The position numbers and the translations under genes were made by a program. Below the pieces are notes generated by a model. It saw only the letters and a list, made by a program, of their open reading frames with translations, was not told the origin of the DNA and ran no database searches. A stretch of DNA of 64,000 nt, taken from contig CP142453.1 of assembly GCA_038049695.1 (NCBI GenBank), forward strand, positions 16,434,001-16,498,000, read 5' to 3'. Shown piece by piece: positions 36,701 to 49,573 of this stretch. Source of the stretch: Cinnamomum chago. Lineage: Eukaryota; Streptophyta; Magnoliopsida; Laurales; Lauraceae. Every line of letters begins with the position of its first letter. The stretch's first letter is position 1.

Positions 36701-39661
36701 AAGCTACAAGAGTAACTCTTCTATTAGTTCTTCCGTCTCCACCTCACCTCCCAATTGGATTTTGAAAATCCACGGAGGCAAAGAAGCACCTAAGCTACAA
36801 GAGTGACTCTTCCTAGGTGTTTTCTAAATCTAGAATGCAGTAGTTCCTCCCCTAAAAAAATTCTTGAAGAGGATTGTTTTAGAGGGATTCTTTTGTTGGA
36901 TGGAGGATTCCTCTCTGTTTACAAAACGTGTCCTTGTGATTCTTCTCTTGGCGCTTTTTTTTTTTTTTTTTTGACTATCGGAGGGTTTCAGAGGGAAGCC
37001 AGATAAACTCCCCTATAGCCCTAGCCAGTGCAGTAGTGCAGTTTCGAATCTACAACTTTTGAATGCAAACCGTGGTTTTAGGCCAACTGAGCTACCCATT
37101 GAGACTTCATGTATATGGTAATGGAATCACGCAATGAGCCTCAAGAATGGCTTGTTGGCTAACCCCACAGTTCTATCCACATAAGGGCCCACTTGGAACC
37201 ATTTTTAAGGCTAGTCCCTCCAATTGGGCTCACTTTCTTTAATATGAACAGTAAAGATAAATACTCAAATACCCCTTATTTATGAGCTCAATAAAATATA
37301 TCCGTGCCATCTATAGATCACTCCATGGTCCAATTCCTTCCCAATTAGAGCTTTCCCTTTACCAACTACTAACAAACAAAAAACGAAAAATACATTGACT
37401 CTAGAGAAATTGACTAGTATATAAGCAAAACAGAAGGGGGAAAAAGTGTGATGTATGGGCCCATGTATAAGAAGGGAATGATTGTAGAAAAAATAAAAAA
37501 TAAATATGCATTTAACATTTATATTTTGAAGATTAAAAAAAAAGAATTTTAAATTGACAAATGGAAATTTAGATATATTGATGAATTAAAATTAGAAATC
37601 CGATTAAAAATGAAGGAAAAAGTAACACAAGAATATAAAAATAAATAAAAAATGAACAGGTAAAATAAGAGAGAAGGGTCTCAGTTATTGTCAAGTGAGT
37701 TATTAGAAATGAGAAAAATGTGGAGTACAGTTTTTGCCAGTTGGAACACTTTATGAATATTAAGGGTGTTTCTAATAAATATTGAGAACTAGGGGTTCCT
37801 ATAAATAGTCAATGTGTAAGAGGCTTTATGGAAAAAAAAAAAAAAAAAAACTCCCACCAACACGAGTTGCACTCTCATTCTCTTGCCTTCTTAATTATAT
37901 CCTACTATTCCAGTGTATAATAGATTTTGTGCTTATTTTTGAGAACACTGCTTGGATTTAAGTTTGGTTCCTGCGAGGCTTTTATCTCATTGTGACCTTT
38001 ATCTCATTGTGACCGTGGGTAGATCTATCACGGCCCACACAGTGCAGAAACGAAAATCCTGATCATCTATTACAAACATACCAAAAGATGACAGCATATA
38101 GAGATCAATCCCTAAACTGTGGGGTGAAATACGTGGTTGACAATTGAGCAACCTTCAGATCTCCTGATGGGTTCTATTAATCACAGCAGGTCCCATTGCA
38201 TGGAACCTAAGCTGAGTGGACTGGTTAGTGGTTTTTTTTTTATTTTACTGGGCTTAGTAAATTTAAGATTTCCCATCTATGCTAGAATACGTTCCAGTGA
38301 CTACACAATGCCATGCCATGTGCCTACACAAATCACATTGGAGTCAAAGCAGGACCACCATTGAATGTTGAATATGTTTTCAGCCACACAGAGAGGGAGA
38401 GAGAGAGTACACGATTTTTGCACAGTCAGTTTCATTTCTGAGGAATACGCTATTTAATGCCTGCAGCTGTTACCAGCGCCGACCATTATCTTATATTCAT
38501 TTCTCCATTTGCAGTTAAAAGAAGACTCTGCAGATTTCTCAGTATAAAAAATGAATAATAATAAAGGACAGAGTCATGAGGTCATAAGATTCATTGGAAG
38601 AATAACCCTGCAAAAAGATTTTTCTTTTTTTTTTTTTTTTTTTTTCTTAGTTTTTCTTCTTGGTGAGCTTCTAACTGGGCCAATTGGCTTAAGTTTTGGG
38701 ACCCATCAATTTTATTTTCAGTTTTGGGACCCCTCTTTTTTAAGGTAAATGTGCTTTTTTTCTTTTTAACCCATGGCCATGGTTGCAAAAAATTCATCTT
38801 CTATCAAAAGCACAATTAGGTTCTTCACTATTACTGCTTCAATTTTAACCTAGTTGATAGAAGATGTAAACAACGCCTTTTGGATCGAGGGGGTCATCCA
38901 CTCGTCATCCACTCATTATGTGGATCATAATGCCTATTATTTTGAGGGCTTCAAAATTGTCTACTTCGTCTTAACCATTAGATAAAGTTAGAGGGTGTTA
39001 AATTCTGCATGAGGATGTTAGATTAATGTCAAAATTGATTCAATGCCAATTCATGAAGTGTCAAATTCTCCATGAGGATGTTAGAGTTGTAGGAGGGGTT
39101 GGCCACCTAAAAACGGGTGCCTCCGTATTTTCATGGCACCCATCAGTTGACTGGGACCATAGAAGTTCTCCATGAATGTGAATTTGAAAGGCTTAGATTG
39201 ATCACAATTTTTCCATGTGGAACCTATAGGTGTAGAACGTTCCAAGCTTAGAATGGCTTATCAGTAACTAAAAATTGATATCATATATAATTTATTCTCC
39301 CCATTATACGGTTAAGATTACATTAGTACAATGAACCACTTATCATCTACCAGTACTTGCTATAATTAAATTACATGGAATCCAAATTCTTGCTTAGGGA
39401 TTCTTTAAGCAAATTATTATAAACCATCAGCTCGTCCCGACATTTGAAATCCAAACCACTATCTCACATTGAACTATCACTTAGTTAAGTTTTACTCCAA
39501 CCAAAGTTAAGCTTATAATAAAAATGATCACGTAAACACCATGTGACTAGGAGGGGGGAAAAGTGTTAAATCATGTGTTTTTCACTTGACCAAACTGTGG
39601 GTGGAAAATTTTTATTTAGAGTAAAATCTTGTTTGACGATGGTTCACGGCGAGATAGTGAA
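33763..39661. other. Intergenic, no gene recognised
   Basis: Contains an inverted repeat GGCCCATTTGA...TCAAATGGGCC at about 34,464-34,515, and a TTTTGC minisatellite at about 36,199-36,245. A 91-bp-spaced duplication lies at 36,674-36,720 and 36,765-36,812 (ATCCACGGAGGCAAAGAAGC). A poly(A) run occurs near 37,832-37,850. The words CACCAAATGATAGAAGAA (near 34,877) and, inverted, CTTTTATCATTTGGTG (near 35,690) hint at a long foldback element, but most of the arms do not pair. Open frames at 34,734-35,099 and elsewhere have no domain. Confidence 0.45.
36955..37110 (-). mobile_element. SINE, minus strand, with A and B boxes and poly(A)
   Basis: On the minus strand GGGTAGCTCAGTTGG (37083-37097) is a clear A box and GATTCGAAAC (37041-37050) a clear B box, in tRNA spacing. 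A poly(A) tail is given by the T run at 36955-36972. This is the best-preserved SINE in the window; the copy at 96-285 belongs to the same family. Confidence 0.7.
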
Positions 39662-39666
39662 TTTTA

Positions 39667-40057
39667 GGGTTATTTACTTTTACCTGTCTACATATATATG
39701 TAAATAATGCATATGAATAACACTTTTGTTAACACTCATTTACACATTATATAAAAAAATGAGGTGTGAAAATGATGATGTGTAAATGAAATAAGCCCTT
39801 GCAGGATTGAATCTCTTCAACCACACTTCATTTTACTTTTTTACTTGTTCAATTTCATGTCTTCAAGCTTTGTAGATTTTGAAAAGAAATTGAGAAAAAA
39901 CGTTCAAAAAGATTCAAGTCCACCTAAATGTTTTGAATGTGCCCATATTACTCATGTGAAAAAAGGTGCTTTCTAACTAATATAAAAGATTACATATGAG
40001 CCTTTCACATATGCAAATCCTTATTTTCCTATCCCATGCATTAAAGCCAAACGACCC
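39667..40057. mobile_element. TIR element of the CATATGTAAA family
   Basis: The ends GGGTTATTTAC (39667) and CCAAACGACCC (40047-40057) are imperfect inverted repeats, flanked by TTTTA (39662-39666 and 40058-40062). The interior shares CATATGTAAAT and TTTTCCTATCCCATG words with 4970-5867. It again shows a 5-bp target duplication. Confidence 0.5.
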
Positions 40058-41405
40058 TTTTAGCGTTTGGGATTTCAAATGCTGGCTTACAACCATGTGA
40101 TCTCTAAGCACAGGCCTCAGAGAATCCAGATACATTTTCAAATTAATCATGAATAAGGAGATGAAAACAGAATCTATACCTCTAATACGAAAAGTAAAGG
40201 AAGAAAAAAAAAAAAAAAAGTAGGAAGAGAAGAGAAGAAAAGACACGCTAATAATCACATGCAAGATCTTATAAGAGATTAAACAATAAATCACCAAAAT
40301 GATTCTAACTGTTGCTTGAACATATTCAATACCAATAATCCCATGCAAGATCTTGTCCAAGAAAGAAACAAAGATGAGTTCAATTATCATCAACCAGTAT
40401 TTAGCAGATGTAAGTGTGAAATAAACCATAAACACTCCCCACAAGATCTGTCATAATCTTGCAAGACTAATCAGTGTCTACTACTTGAATGTTTAGATAC
40501 TAATCACTTGCTTCCAGATCTTATTGTTACCGAACAAAGAAACAAAAATCAAGTTCACTTATAATAAAGCTTCTATTACTTGAATGTTTAAAAATAAATG
40601 GTCACTTGTTAAAAAGATCTTTCGTAATCATGTAGCAGTGATCACCTGTCGCATGGAAGGTTGTAACTAATATTCTACTTTCAAGGTCAGAGAGAGAGAG
40701 AGAGAGACCCAGATGGGGAACAGATTTTAAAATGGTAAATCCAACCAAGATTTTGATTAAATAGAGATGTGGGTCAGATTTATGAAAGATAGCCTAACAG
40801 ATATTCTCTTTTCAAAATCATGGAGGCCCATATGTCAATCAGATTTTGGTAGGTAAACTAAAACCCAACAAAGATCTTGGGAGAGATCAGAGGAGTGTGT
40901 TTTAAACCCAAGAAAGATTCTTAACGTCATATACATGTGGGTCAGATGGGATGGGAAGGTGAAATCAGCGTCATGAAACCTGCAGGGATGTCAATGCAAT
41001 TGCAACCCAAATCAAATGTTACATGATGACCCATACCAGAATATCTTGGTCTGGGTCCACAGTTCAGGTCCAAATTCAGGCGAGTCTATATCTAAATGGC
41101 TGCGCATGTGGAAATTATCACCCTCCTTGGGTTCTTTCTTACTAGAGGCAAAAGTTCAACGTACTTCATGTTTGGTAACTCTAAAAATAATTATTTATTA
41201 AATAATTTAGAGTTGATTAAAATTTAGAGTGTTTAATAAAACTCTAATCATAATTTAGAATTAGAATTTATATTTAGAAATAAGTGATTTTAAGCTTTTA
41301 AACATAAGTTGCTTTGAGTAGGTTTTTTTTTTCATAACTTTTTTTTCTAAAGTCGAGGAAGTCATTTTACGATTTATTTCTCTGCTACTTTTCTCTTGGC
41401 ACTAC

Positions 41406-44400
41406 TGTAACGCCCCAATTCCGGATACCGATAAACTCGTTCGATCACCCGAAATTGGCGCGCTACTTCCCGGAAAATCCGAGAACTTCCAAGATCGTAG
41501 GCCGCAGTGAGGTCCAATTTAAAACTTTTTGAACCAAATAACATTCAATGGTTAAAACTTGCGGAAGCATAACATTTAAATAGAGCGGAAGCAATAGGTA
41601 TCATGTATATTAAAGGAAAGCAGAACAGTGGTCTAATTAAAATGATTCAATGTAAATTTAAAGTTTATACATTTGTGATTCTACCCTTCTTACTACAAAA
41701 TTTCCACTCAAACCCAAAATAATAAAGTCCCTCGAAACCCTGGTATGAACTCCTCGCCCTCCGGCTCGACGTCCGTGTCGGCCGGGCCCCAAGCGTACTC
41801 TCCTGCCACGGGTGCCTCCACTAGGGCTAATGCGTCGTCGGGAATCTCTGGGTCAAGGCCTAAGCACCATAGAATGGGTCAGATCTAAACGATCTGGCAA
41901 GATACAGCATACTACTAACATAGCATATATATATCAAAGGAATTAAAGACGGGTACATAAGTTAAATGAATAGCAAGGGAAAAGAACTAGGCAGTTGTGC
42001 ATGTAAAGCATAAGGAATCAGTATAAAAGAAAACATCTAAACTACTACAAACAGGGTGGCACATTCACACGAGCTGGAATACCGCGGGATATTATGCCGC
42101 GGCCCTCCCATACTGAACACAGTCGCGGTGGGGAATCTCACCAGGGAATAACTAATCCCGAATATCACTCATCAACTCATCATCTCATCACTCCAGATCG
42201 GCACGGTATGACACCTTGCCGTCTTAACCACACAGCTCATCATGATAGCTTCACCATACTCAACTAGCTCCTACCGGGGATGATCAGTCCACAGGCTGAG
42301 CTTAAATCAACCGAGTGAATGTTCATGCCGACTCGAGAATAACTCTAAGGTCTGTGTCTGTCTAGACTTTGCCTTGCGTGAACAAGGTCCTAACAATATC
42401 TCTAAGAGGTCTACACATCTCAATACAATCTCTGGATCTCATTCAAGGTCCAGGCCCACTCGTTGGATCCATACCAAGGCCCATCAGTACATGGCCTGGT
42501 CTATAACCGTCCAAACGAGGCAACAATCCATCTACTACTGATAAACAGTTCCATTATAAACCATATAACTTAACAGTCCAATAGAAACTATCTCTTCAAG
42601 CTAAAGGGTTCACATCACCACACTTAGGCCCAATAAGGGCCCGCCTAGACACAGACACGGGTCAATGATCTCCGAAATCACACCATCGGGTCACCTCTAG
42701 ATACTCTAGGTTCAGGTCTTCCAATTATGTTTAATTAATAGTAAACAGCTATTCTAAGATCTAAGAACGACAGAGTAAAATAACAGTGAAGTATAAACTT
42801 CAATCAGAGAATCAACGGGAAAAGCAACGGTCCAATCCTAGGTAAATGGGCCACTTTAGGTTCGGGTCTATCTCCGGTAATTCGATCTCTAAACGATGTC
42901 ATTAATGCCGTAAAATAATGTATTTGGTGCTTAGTTAGTTTAATGGCATCTATGACAACTTTTAGAGGTCGAATCATCTTAGATTATCAACCAAAACACT
43001 AAACAGTGGTCCTCGCGAGTCAAGGTTGAGCCCCACCGTTGACTCGGGCTTAGGACACTGATAAATACTCATTTGGATGGTCAATGGGCCCCACAACTGA
43101 TCATATCTACTAAATGTTGAAAACTGGAACAATCAGGGTTTTCCAGGTGAACCTGATGTGTTGTGAGCTCGGTTGATTTCCTGGCCTGGAAGATCAACCG
43201 AGTGCACTAACTAATCTAAATCAGGCTTCCTGGACAACTCAATTCGTTTCCAAAGGTTTCCAGCGTGTTCGGTCAAACCCCTGGCCTAGGTGATTGATCG
43301 AATACTCCAAAAACCCTAGAAAGGATTGGTGTCCCAGCTTTAAACATTATCCTAAGTATCAAGTCGATTTGGGTGTAAGGAGTCTGAGTTTTGATTGAAG
43401 AACCAACTTTCAGTCACTTCTTGCACAAGCAGCGTGAATCGGGTCAACCGGTGCGAGACCAGGTCAACCCGACTATTTGAAATGAAATTTATGCAAGAAA
43501 TGGCTAAGGGCCAGTTTTCCAAGAAATCTCAGTGTGGCCGGTTAACCGGCCTGCATAGTCCGGTTAACCGGCTGCACTGCAGCACTTCCTGCAGAAGAAA
43601 TAACTGGGAGCCGCCATTTCTGCAATTTCAGTGTGGCCGGTTGACCGGCCTGCAAAGCCCGGTTAACCGGCTACACTGCCGGTTAACCGGTTACACGAAA
43701 CTGGGACAAAACCCAGTTTCTGCAGTCACTCTGTTTTGGCTCCATTTCCACCCAAACTACTTCCAATCCCTTCCAAACTTCACCAACACCATTCTAAACA
43801 TAAAATGACTCCATAACCATCCATCCATCACCTTATGGCCCACTGATCTTCCAAATGGGGGGTGAAAACCCCCATCCATCAGTGACCTTTCCATCCAAAC
43901 AAACACAACAAAGCTCACATGGTTTCTAAAACATAACAGAGCATATTTCTGAACTAAAACTACTGAATCATGAAATCAAACACATATCCTAAGTTATTAG
44001 TAAGATGCACTTGCCTCTTGTGAAATGGGTTGTAGAGAAATAACTGAGAATATGGAGAAAGAAGATGAAGACACTGCAGCAGCTCTTAGAAATCGTTTCC
44101 AGCCCAATAACAGTAGTTACAACTCTTAAGAATAGATCCCAGCAGTAGCAGCAATAGCTTGGAAAAATTCCCAGTTCAAACGGAGAGGAGAAGGAGAAGG
44201 GAAATAAGAAGATGAAGAGGTGGCTGCTCCAAGAAATGTTTCTCCCAGCACAAACAGAGAAGGAGGAGAGAAAGGTGATGAGGAGAAGATGAACCAGCAG
44301 CTGCTGCTGTTAGTGACAAATCCTAGCACCACTGAAATAGTCCCTTCTCAAAGGAGAAGAAGAAATATGGCAGCTGCAGCCCTTTAATGGAGAATCCCAG

Positions 44401-45101
44401 CACAACAGTAGCTCTCAGGGAAATTCCAGCAGAGGTTCAGCCCAGTTGCAAAGAAATGAAGAGAGGGAAAATAGAGAAATGAAGAAGGGGAAATAGTAGT
44501 GGCAGTTGTAGAGGAGGAGCCCCAGCACAGTCACAGTGGCATCCCAGCTCAAACGTAGGAGAGGAAAATGAGGGAGAAGGAAGAGAAGAGAGAATTGTTC
44601 TTGGGATTGGGGGCTGGCTTAGGGATTAGGGCTTTCATTGGGATAAGAGCCATTATATAGGGTTAGGGAAGAGATTAGTGACTAAATTAGCCTTGGGGTT
44701 TCATGTGGTTAGGGTTAGGGTTAGGGTAGGCTAGGTCATTTGGTTAGGAAGCTTCTAGAAAGACACCCTTGCACTAACCCAACCCTAATTAGCTTAATTA
44801 ATTAGACTCTACTAAGGACCCAACTAACTCTATTAGACCCTAGGGTTAGCAAAACCCCTTTCTAATTAAATTAAACCCAACTAACCTAGTCTAACCAAAA
44901 CCTTAGGAAAATCTAACTAGTCAATCTAATTAGCCCCAAATAAACTCAATTAAAACAGTAATTAACAATGATTAGCCATAATTAGCAATAATTAGCGAAG
45001 ATTAGCGAAGATTAACAAAATTAAACAATAATTAACATAAATTAGGATTAATTACTTTATAGAATAGCCCTTAGAGGGCCCACCAAGAGTGGGACCTCAC
45101 A
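41406..45101 (-). mobile_element. 3.7-kb solo LTR, Ty3/gypsy-like (Tekay/Del type?)
   Basis: The unit starts TGTAACGCCCC and ends GACCTCACA, with the exact 5-bp repeat ACTAC on both sides (41401-41405 and 45102-45106). It has no long open frame and no gag-pol. The sense strand is probably minus. There TATATAATG (44651-44659) is followed by a long CT-rich leader, a short acidic frame lies near 41,690-41,880, and the unit would end GGGGCGTTACA, an ending I associate with long gypsy LTRs. A solo LTR left by LTR-LTR recombination is the simplest reading; a non-coding LARD cannot be excluded. Confidence 0.65.
43538..43690. repeat. Five spaced CCGGTTAACCGG palindromes
   Basis: The 12-bp palindrome CCGGTTAACCGG occurs exactly at 43538, 43560, 43659 and 43679, and with one change (TTGACC) at 43637. 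The first is extended to GGCCGGTTAACCGGCC. Spacings of about 20-22 bp between neighbours form two groups. They lie inside the 3.7-kb LTR. Confidence 0.9.
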
Positions 45102-45282
45102 ACTACCATCCCAAGGAAGACGATGGGGACGACTTATTTAGATGATTATCAAACACTCAATTATGAAATAAGAACTTTTTTTTTTTTTATAATTTTACCA
45201 AACAATCTAATTATAAATTTGAACTTAAAATTTAGACCTTAATTTAATTAGCTCTTATTAGATAGAATAGAGTTACCAAACA

Positions 45283-48200
45283 AGGCCTAAGCCTCTGGTG
45301 TGATACACTGGGTCGATGAGTGCTAATTATAGATGGGATATATAGATATAGGGTGATGAAAGGGTCTCATTCTCAAATTGTGGATTAGGTTTTGGGTAAA
45401 ATGTCATATTAAACAGATCATCACGACCATTGATGTAAAGGCCTTAAAGTATGATTTTTTTTTTAAATTATATTTCTCATGAGATTTAATTCAATATTGA
45501 GTATAATTTAGATAAGTTTCAAGTTAGGGTGTGGGTGCATTAAGCTGGTAACAGCCTGCCCCCTATCATTAATCTAAGCCCTTCACAGTCAATACCCTCT
45601 CTTTCCCGTGAATTAGCATCACTCAAATTTAATACTCACTAAGTTGTGTAGACCCTTCAATTTGTTATACAAATTTTACTTATCATACTTTATCTAATAG
45701 GGAGGATTATGACAAGTTCAAAGCCCTCAGGGGCTCGCTCAGAAGGAAATTGTTCCAAGCTTAGGAATGGTTTGGCTGTTCCCCAAAATGAACCAATATA
45801 TAATGTTACATACGTGCCATGGTCAAGAAGGGAGAAGCCATCCCTATGAATAGAAAGTCTTGGCTCATGGGGCTCACTTGAAAATGGCAATTATGGAAGG
45901 GTACAATGTCAAAAGGTTCTTCCCATAATCTACCGCTACACAAAAATTGGTGATCACATGATCATGGGGTTACTGAGAAGACGATACACATTATGTAAGC
46001 CCAGCTCAAGCAGTGCCTGAGTTGAGTCCCTGTCCGTTGCAGTCACAGTCAAGTCCTATATATGATCGAGGTCTTGTGTGGAAACCTTAACCCTGTCTGA
46101 CACCACCATTGACTCCAAACCTGGCCCATATACATGTGTCACGCATGTGTGTGTTAGAGAGAGAGAGAGAGTTGGCCCATATACATGTGTCACGCATGTG
46201 TGTTAAGAGAGAGAGAGGTGTATCACGTGTGTGAGAGTGAGAGAGAGAGAGCGCTGTGGTAACCCCAACAAAGATTCCTGGTTAGTCATGCAGATTGTAA
46301 CCCATATGGTACGTACTTGATGACCGGACAATGCGCCGAAAACAAGATATGAGAGAGAGAGAGAGAGAGGCATACCGCATACCACAGGCTGGACTGGACT
46401 AGAAGAAGGCAGGTCTGCTGTCCAAAGCAATTGGATTGTAGTGAATAAAATAAAAGGACCAGCACATGCACAGGCCACAAAGCATCATTCACCAACCTGA
46501 AAAAAAAGCCCCATCTTCTTCCACTCATGTCTCTTGGATTTGAAAAATCCACTCCCACTTCTATATTCTTCTGGGGTTTAAAGATGAGGCCAAGGAATAT
46601 GGTTGGTCTTGAAAGTAACCCCATAACTGATCATTGTTCTACACACATATATGCCTTCTTCATGGCTGGCTGCTTTTTTGTAATCAGCCGACCTTGCTCG
46701 GCGGCAAAACCCCACTGCACCCTAGCAATCATGAGTACTATGGAGTCTGGATAATATGTACTTACCAAATCTGGATATGGATTGAATTTGAATCCATATG
46801 TTCCATTCCTTTATATTTATTTATGGGGTGATAGGCTATTTAAATCTCCTATAAATGGGTAATTTTAATCACTCTGTTCTGGTCATGGAAGACTAGATAG
46901 GCATTTGGTCAAGTCTGTCTTTATAATGAATGCCATTCCTCCCAGCTGGAGACACAGATGGAAAAGCTTACATGATAATATTGATACACTATTATGAGAT
47001 AATAAGAGTATTTCAGGTATAAAAAGATGTGTTAGACTTACCCAACTTTTAATTTAACCAATGTCCTTATTGCCTAGTTTAACATATTCAATATTGGGCC
47101 CATCACCTTTTCATGAAAAGGAAAATTGACTATAGAGTAAATTCCATCACACTGGTGATTGTATCTGGATTTGTTTTCTCCTGAAGATATGTCCCTTGAA
47201 TTGTATGATATATTATTCAGTATTTGAAATTTGGGTGCAGTGGGGTTTTGACGTTGAGCAATTTGGCTGATAGCTAATTCACATAGAATAATGAGTACCA
47301 TTGCACCCTGAAGATGTATCATTTCACTTTAGATAGCCAATTCAAAGCTCACTTGACTGTTAAAATTTGGGTGATTGCTAATTCACAGATAATAATGAGT
47401 ATTTTAGGTTTAGATTGAAGGTGACATGCCAGGCCATTCCATGATGAGGGACACCAAACCCATTCAGGAAAAAAATGCTATAATATACAAAATATATTAT
47501 TAATAATTACTAGAGTTACAAGATTAATAACTATATTAACATATGTCACAATTGGGTTTTGAGCTCAGCTCAAGTAGGGTTTGAGTTAAGTCGGGTTATT
47601 TGGATTCATTGTTGGTCCTACATATGATAGTACATGGAATTACAAGAATCTATACATGAGAGAACATTCATCAAAAGTTGATAGTGAGATAAAATGTCCA
47701 TTTGTTTAATTAATCTTTGATTCCTAAAATTTGTAAGCATTAGGATAGTATCAAATGAGCTGAAACTGAAGAGACCATCAAGTAATTTCCTCTTTGATAG
47801 AAACGATTACCTACCCATCACCCTTTTAAACTAAAATGATAAGAAGTTGATAGTCCCATCTACATCTCCATCTTTAGACCCTTCACTCAATTTTTCTTGT
47901 ACTCCAATACATCCCCCTTTAGTGTGAATTTATTGGAACTCAATAAGAAGATTTTTTTAGGCAATTGTCCTTCAGAGGTGGTATGGTGTTCAAACTTCCA
48001 TTAGTTGAGCATTATTCATCAAAAGAGGTCAGGATGATCTCCATCCAGTCTTACAACTTCATTATGATAGAGTTGAAATAAGTACTTGGTTCATTGGAAG
48101 AAAATGATGGGTCATGTGAACACCCACATAGGAACCTCTCAAGAAACAAGAGTAGAGCTTTGGCTTGAACACTAATCAAGCCAAGCTTGGAAGACTTAAA

Positions 48201-49573
48201 CTAAGCTTAAGCCATGTAAAACTCAGGTTTGATTAGAAACATGTCTGAGCCAAGACAAATTTGGCTTGAGAATTCACAACACGGTCTAATATAATCTAAT
48301 TCAAAGGATTTTCTCATACGGGATGTCCGCGTACAATCAATATATCTAATACAAGGCTAGTATATACAATACAATCAATATAAGATTGCTCGAGGAATGT
48401 CATTTGACTAAATTCACCCAGTTAAATTGGGAGCTGGAGTGCCAATTCGGAGCTAATACTGGGATGTGTTGGGCACTATTAGAACAGAGGGTGGATGAAG
48501 TTCAACTCTCATCTAATCAGATTTTACTGGGCCATATTTAACGTCCATTTTTTTTTTTTTTTTTTATGAAAAATGGCTGAGATGATGGGCTACACTCTAT
48601 TTCTCAAGAGCCTAGTGTTCACATGGGCCCAGTTGTAGGTTGAAGCCGAGCCCATTTAGCTAAATCCCAATTTTGGTCCATGTTATTGTCAATGGATTTG
48701 AAAGTCAAAGCAGGCCAAATGGTGGAAAGAATTGATTCATTTACATTCATGCCAGATCCAGGTTCAACTTGGGCCTTCATCAGGACAAATCAGCTTGTCG
48801 TAATCCTAATCAGACAGACTGTGTTCCAGGTTTAATGGTCAATGCCAGATCTAAGCTAGAATTGTTATCGAGTAATACTCAGGCCCAAACATGAATTCAT
48901 ATGGGTTCAATCCTAATCTGCCTCATTGATGACCTACATGCATACAGGGCACTTAAAATCCCAAGCACATGAATGCCCTAAGAAATGAAGGAAATGCAGG
49001 AAAGGATGCTATAATCACTTTCACTTAATGCTATAATCAGCTGCAACATCTCTCTCTCACCAAACAGGGCTGTTTCCATTTTCAGCTTTGTATCTTTAGA
49101 AAGCTTCCTTGCCCATGCATTTCCAGGATAATCACGTGGTTGGGATTTATTGCCGGATGAGTGCAACTTTTGGGCAGTTCGATCCAGTGAGGCTGTGAAG
49201 AGGCCTGACCATTAGTTTGCATCAAGACACATGCATAGTTTTAGATTGGCCACAGTAAGCATTCTGTTGTGCAACCTGCAAAACCATATAATCCCGAAGC
49301 AAAAGACGACAAGATCCTGACATATTGTATGTTTGGGTTAAAATGGATGAGTCCCTGGAAAACTTTGGAGGCCAATACAGTTATAATGAAAAAATTGAAG
49401 AAAGCAAGGTGATGAATGCAAACAACCTCCATCAAATATTGAAAGCAAAGCGATAAGAACGGAGATAATTTACAGCATTTTTTGCACTTTGTTTCTGCAA
49501 CAAGTTTCTGGAGGTAATTGAACAGGATCTCTTCTTTACTATTGTTGCAACAGGAGCTAAGATGGTTTCAGTG
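45283..49573. other. Intergenic stretch, no gene
   Basis: No gene found. A duplicated block with TTGGCCCATATACATGTGTCACGCATG words and intervening (GA)n lies at about 46,124-46,260, and another GA run at 46,351-46,369. The remainder is AT-rich with short frames lacking domains. The part just below 49,573 is the likely 3' UTR of the CB5LP gene. Confidence 0.5.

Larger units (their letters stand above)
41169..45282. mobile_element. MITE split by an LTR insertion
   Basis: TGTTTGGTAACTCT at 41169-41182 pairs with AGAGTTACCAAACA at 45269-45282. Between them lies AT-rich DNA (TTTAGA/TCTAAA words) interrupted by the 3.7-kb solo-LTR-like unit. Without that unit the MITE would be about 413 bp. The ends resemble Tourist/Harbinger MITEs. 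The MITE must be the older of the two insertions. Confidence 0.65.

Noticed and set aside
37041..37097. Possible tRNA gene on the minus strand
   Set aside because: A and B boxes are present but no cloverleaf forms, and a poly(A) tail follows, so it is a SINE.
44707..44731. TTAGGG repeats resembling a telomere
   Set aside because: Only about three units, of the TTAGGG rather than the usual plant TTTAGGG type, and inside a retrotransposon LTR.
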